Below are positions 31,310-32,756 of a DNA stretch of 32,756 nucleotides, piece by piece; positions within the stretch are counted from its first letter, which is position 1, and the number at the start of each line of letters is the position of its first letter. The DNA is from Maricaulis sp963976135 (GTDB lineage: Bacteria; Pseudomonadota; Alphaproteobacteria; Caulobacterales; Maricaulaceae), in NCBI RefSeq assembly GCF_963976135.1, contig NZ_CAXBKN010000026.1, forward strand, positions 1 through 32,756, read 5' to 3'. Both the position numbers and the translations under genes were made by a program. The notes below the pieces were generated by a model. That model was not told the origin of the DNA. It ran no database searches and worked only from the letters and a program-made list of their open reading frames with translations.

Positions 31310-31926
31310 TCTCCGGACAGGGCGCCGACGCAGCCAAATCCAGCAAATCCCAATCCGATCAAGCGACGGCCCGTGCGTGTATTGACGCCGCCGAGTGGAT
31401 AGACCGCCATCTTGGTCCCGCGCGCCAGCGCTGCCGCGGCATGAATTCCGTGCGGACGGCCCGCCGTTGCGCTGCGGCTGGCAAATAGGGTTGAATGAAA
31501 GACGCCGTCAATTCCGGCCCGCGCGGCGCGCATGCAGGCTGCGCCGGAATGGACCGAGGCGGTGAAGGGACGGCTATCGCCGCGCATTCGCCGCGCCCAG
31601 GCCTGTCCCAATTCTCGCTCCGGCCAGTGGATGCCATGGGCCCCGATCCGGTCCGCCAGCTCGCAGTCGCTCGAGACGAAGAGTTGCAGGCCACCCTGCC
31701 GGGCAATCTCAACCAGTGTCGACCCGACCTGAAACCGTTCGGGCGCGCCGAAATGGCGATAGATCAGACCGCTCCCCGGCGCGAGCTGGCTGGCGAAGGC
31801 CAGCGGGTCGGGCGTTCTGACCGGGTCGGTCAGGGCAAACAGGGCTGGCAAATCCGAAGGCAAGCTGCCGCGAACCCGCTGCGCCAGTCTTGCCAAGCCG
31901 CGCTGTGCATCATATGGCCGCATCAT
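31306..31926 (-). CDS. Divergent thiamine-phosphate-synthase-like (ThiE/TenI) protein
   Basis: This is a 206-residue TIM-barrel protein. ALFALTDPVRTPDPLAFA fits the first strand of the family, LADRIGAHGIHWPE matches the usual GVHLGQ region, and FTASVHS and MAVYPLGGVNTRTGRRL match later strands. However, the typical substrate residues are changed: QLRDK is replaced by IYRHF, and the GP-[IV]-x-x-T-x-T-K loop is replaced by STLFASRSAT. It may therefore be a non-synthase paralogue. Two ATG codons (31926, 31923) are possible; GGAG lies 8 nt before the first. The start overlaps that of the divergent yggS. Confidence 0.7.
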   Translation of the reverse strand: MMRPYDAQRGLARLAQRVRGSLPSDLPALFALTDPVRTPDPLAFASQLAPGSGLIYRHFGAPERFQVGSTLVEIARQGGLQLFVSSDCELADRIGAHGIHWPERELGQAWARRMRGDSRPFTASVHSGAACMRAARAGIDGVFHSTLFASRSATAGRPHGIHAAAALARGTKMAVYPLGGVNTRTGRRLIGLGFAGFGCVGALSGD

Positions 31927-32599
31927 GAACACGTCTCCGGATATCGCGGCACGCCGCACTCACTTGCTCGCACAGCTCGGCGCGGCTGCGCAACAGGCCG
32001 GACGCAATCCCGCCGATATCACCCTGGTCGCAGTCTCGAAACGGCAGACTGACGAAGCCATCGCGGCTGCGCTGGATGCAGGGCAACGCGTCTTTGGGGA
32101 AAACCGTGTCCAGGAGGCGTTCGAGCATTGGGCCGAGCGCCGGACGCGCTTTGCCGACCTCGAACTGCGCCTGATCGGTCCCCTTCAGAGCAATAAGGCC
32201 CAGGATGCGGTTGAATTGTTTGATGTCATCGAAACCCTCGACCGGGACAAGCTGGCCATCGCCCTGCGCAAGGCCATGAAGGTGGCCGGCCGGACTCCGC
32301 GTCTGCTGGTCCAGGTCAATACCGGTGAAGAGGCGCAGAAGGCCGGTATCGCGCCAGCCGAGCTATCGCCCTTTCTCACCCGGATGAGCACCGAGCATGG
32401 CTTGCAGATCGACGGGCTGATGTGCATTCCGCCGGCCGCCGAACCTGCAGGTCTGCATTTCGCCCTTCTAGCCAAACTGGCGCGCGAAAACGGGTTGAAA
32501 GAACTATCGATGGGCATGAGCGCGGATTTTGAAACCGCAATCGCGCTGGGGGCGAGCTCGGTGCGCATCGGCACAGCCTTTTTCGGGCCGCGCGACTAG
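31925..32599 (+). CDS. YggS-family pyridoxal-phosphate homeostasis protein
   Basis: This is a 224-residue PLP-binding TIM-barrel protein of the YggS/PROSC family. It shows ITLVAVSKRQ (Lys39 binds PLP), GENRVQEAFEHW, LRLIGPLQSNKA, LLVQVNTGEEAQKAGI, LSMGMSADFETAI and RIGTAFFG, in family order and length. Members buffer free PLP and affect amino acid metabolism. No good ribosome-binding site precedes the ATG. It is convergent with the L,D-transpeptidase gene, and the two stop codons share CTAG. Confidence 0.93.
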   Translation: MNTSPDIAARRTHLLAQLGAAAQQAGRNPADITLVAVSKRQTDEAIAAALDAGQRVFGENRVQEAFEHWAERRTRFADLELRLIGPLQSNKAQDAVELFDVIETLDRDKLAIALRKAMKVAGRTPRLLVQVNTGEEAQKAGIAPAELSPFLTRMSTEHGLQIDGLMCIPPAAEPAGLHFALLAKLARENGLKELSMGMSADFETAIALGASSVRIGTAFFGPRD

Positions 32600-32756
32600 G
32601 GCTCGATTACGAGGTAATCGCCGGGCTTTGCCGTTGTCAGCAGCTCAATGACATCGGCCGGATCAAGGGCGATACAGCCCTCGGTCGGCTCATAATCGCC
32701 GCGCCTGCAATGCAGGAAGATCGCCGAGCCGGCGCCGGGCACCGGCGGGTCGTCAT
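32596..32756 (-). CDS. L,D-transpeptidase catalytic domain protein (3' part only)
   Basis: The last 52 codons of a minus-strand gene are visible; the 5' part lies beyond the window. The translation includes GSAIFLHCRRGDYEPTEGCIALDPADV, a YkuD-type catalytic core, with the conserved His in FLHC and the nucleophile Cys in EGCIAL. Such enzymes form 3-3 cross-links in peptidoglycan or attach proteins to it. A signal peptide cannot be checked. Confidence 0.85.
   Translation of the reverse strand, partial: DDPPVPGAGSAIFLHCRRGDYEPTEGCIALDPADVIELLTTAKPGDYLVIEP

Noticed and set aside
1..32756. tRNA, rRNA, CRISPR array, integrase or transposase
   Set aside because: I looked for cloverleaf ends, regular direct repeats and recombinase motifs and saw none.

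Overview
The window is a stretch of alphaproteobacterial chromosome, high in GC, most like the Caulobacterales/Maricaulales (Maricaulis- or Hyphomonas-like relatives of Caulobacter). The evidence is gene content and order. A minus-strand string (dikinase regulator, maf, aroE, coaE, dnaQ) and a plus-strand string (hemE, hemH, hemJ, rho, then mnmE, mnmG, rsmG, parA, parB) diverge from one AT-rich gap beside hemE. This is the known arrangement at the Caulobacter replication origin. I therefore read 12403-12843 as the probable chromosomal origin. Three exact parS sites lie 7.5-9.5 kb to its right, next to parAB. No alignment or database search was possible; all names come from reading the translations.

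Layout. 1-1061: the end of a SRPBCC-domain lipoprotein gene, then gene-free DNA built of nested inverted repeats, including a perfect 27-bp pair. 1062-3707: a small AT-richer accessory insert with a WYL-domain-only protein and a 607-residue AAA ATPase/TOPRIM (OLD-type) nuclease, a likely anti-phage gene. The gap between these two holds a terminator, a six-codon micro-ORF, paired near-palindromes and a hairpin. 3708-12402: housekeeping genes (VOC protein, hslU without hslV beside it, smr-mltA-Tim44-like operon, secB, then the origin-proximal dnaQ-coaE-aroE-maf-regulator operon whose genes mostly overlap by 4 bp). 12403-12843: probable origin. 12844-16963: the late heme genes hemE, hemH and hemJ, followed by rho with a canonical sigma-54 type -24/-12 element in its leader. 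17166-18825: a GST, a dienelactone hydrolase-like protein and a small DUF6489 protein. 18830-24496: tRNA-modification and rRNA-methylation genes plus the ParABS segregation system. 24503-29196: holA, lptE, leuS and a DUF3576 lipoprotein on the minus strand. 29464-32756: a porin-like outer-membrane protein, an NtrZ-family periplasmic protein, a divergent ThiE-like protein, a YggS-family PLP protein and the end of an L,D-transpeptidase gene.

The genes fit an origin-proximal core: replication (origin, DnaQ, HolA), segregation (ParA, ParB, parS), transcription termination (Rho), translation (LeuS, MnmE, MnmG, RsmG), envelope building (MltA, LptE, SecB, L,D-transpeptidase) and heme synthesis. The parts least explained by this core are the OLD/WYL insert with its structured gap, the sigma-54 element before rho, and a repeated palindrome inside the putative origin. 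No tRNA, rRNA, CRISPR array, transposase or integrase was seen.
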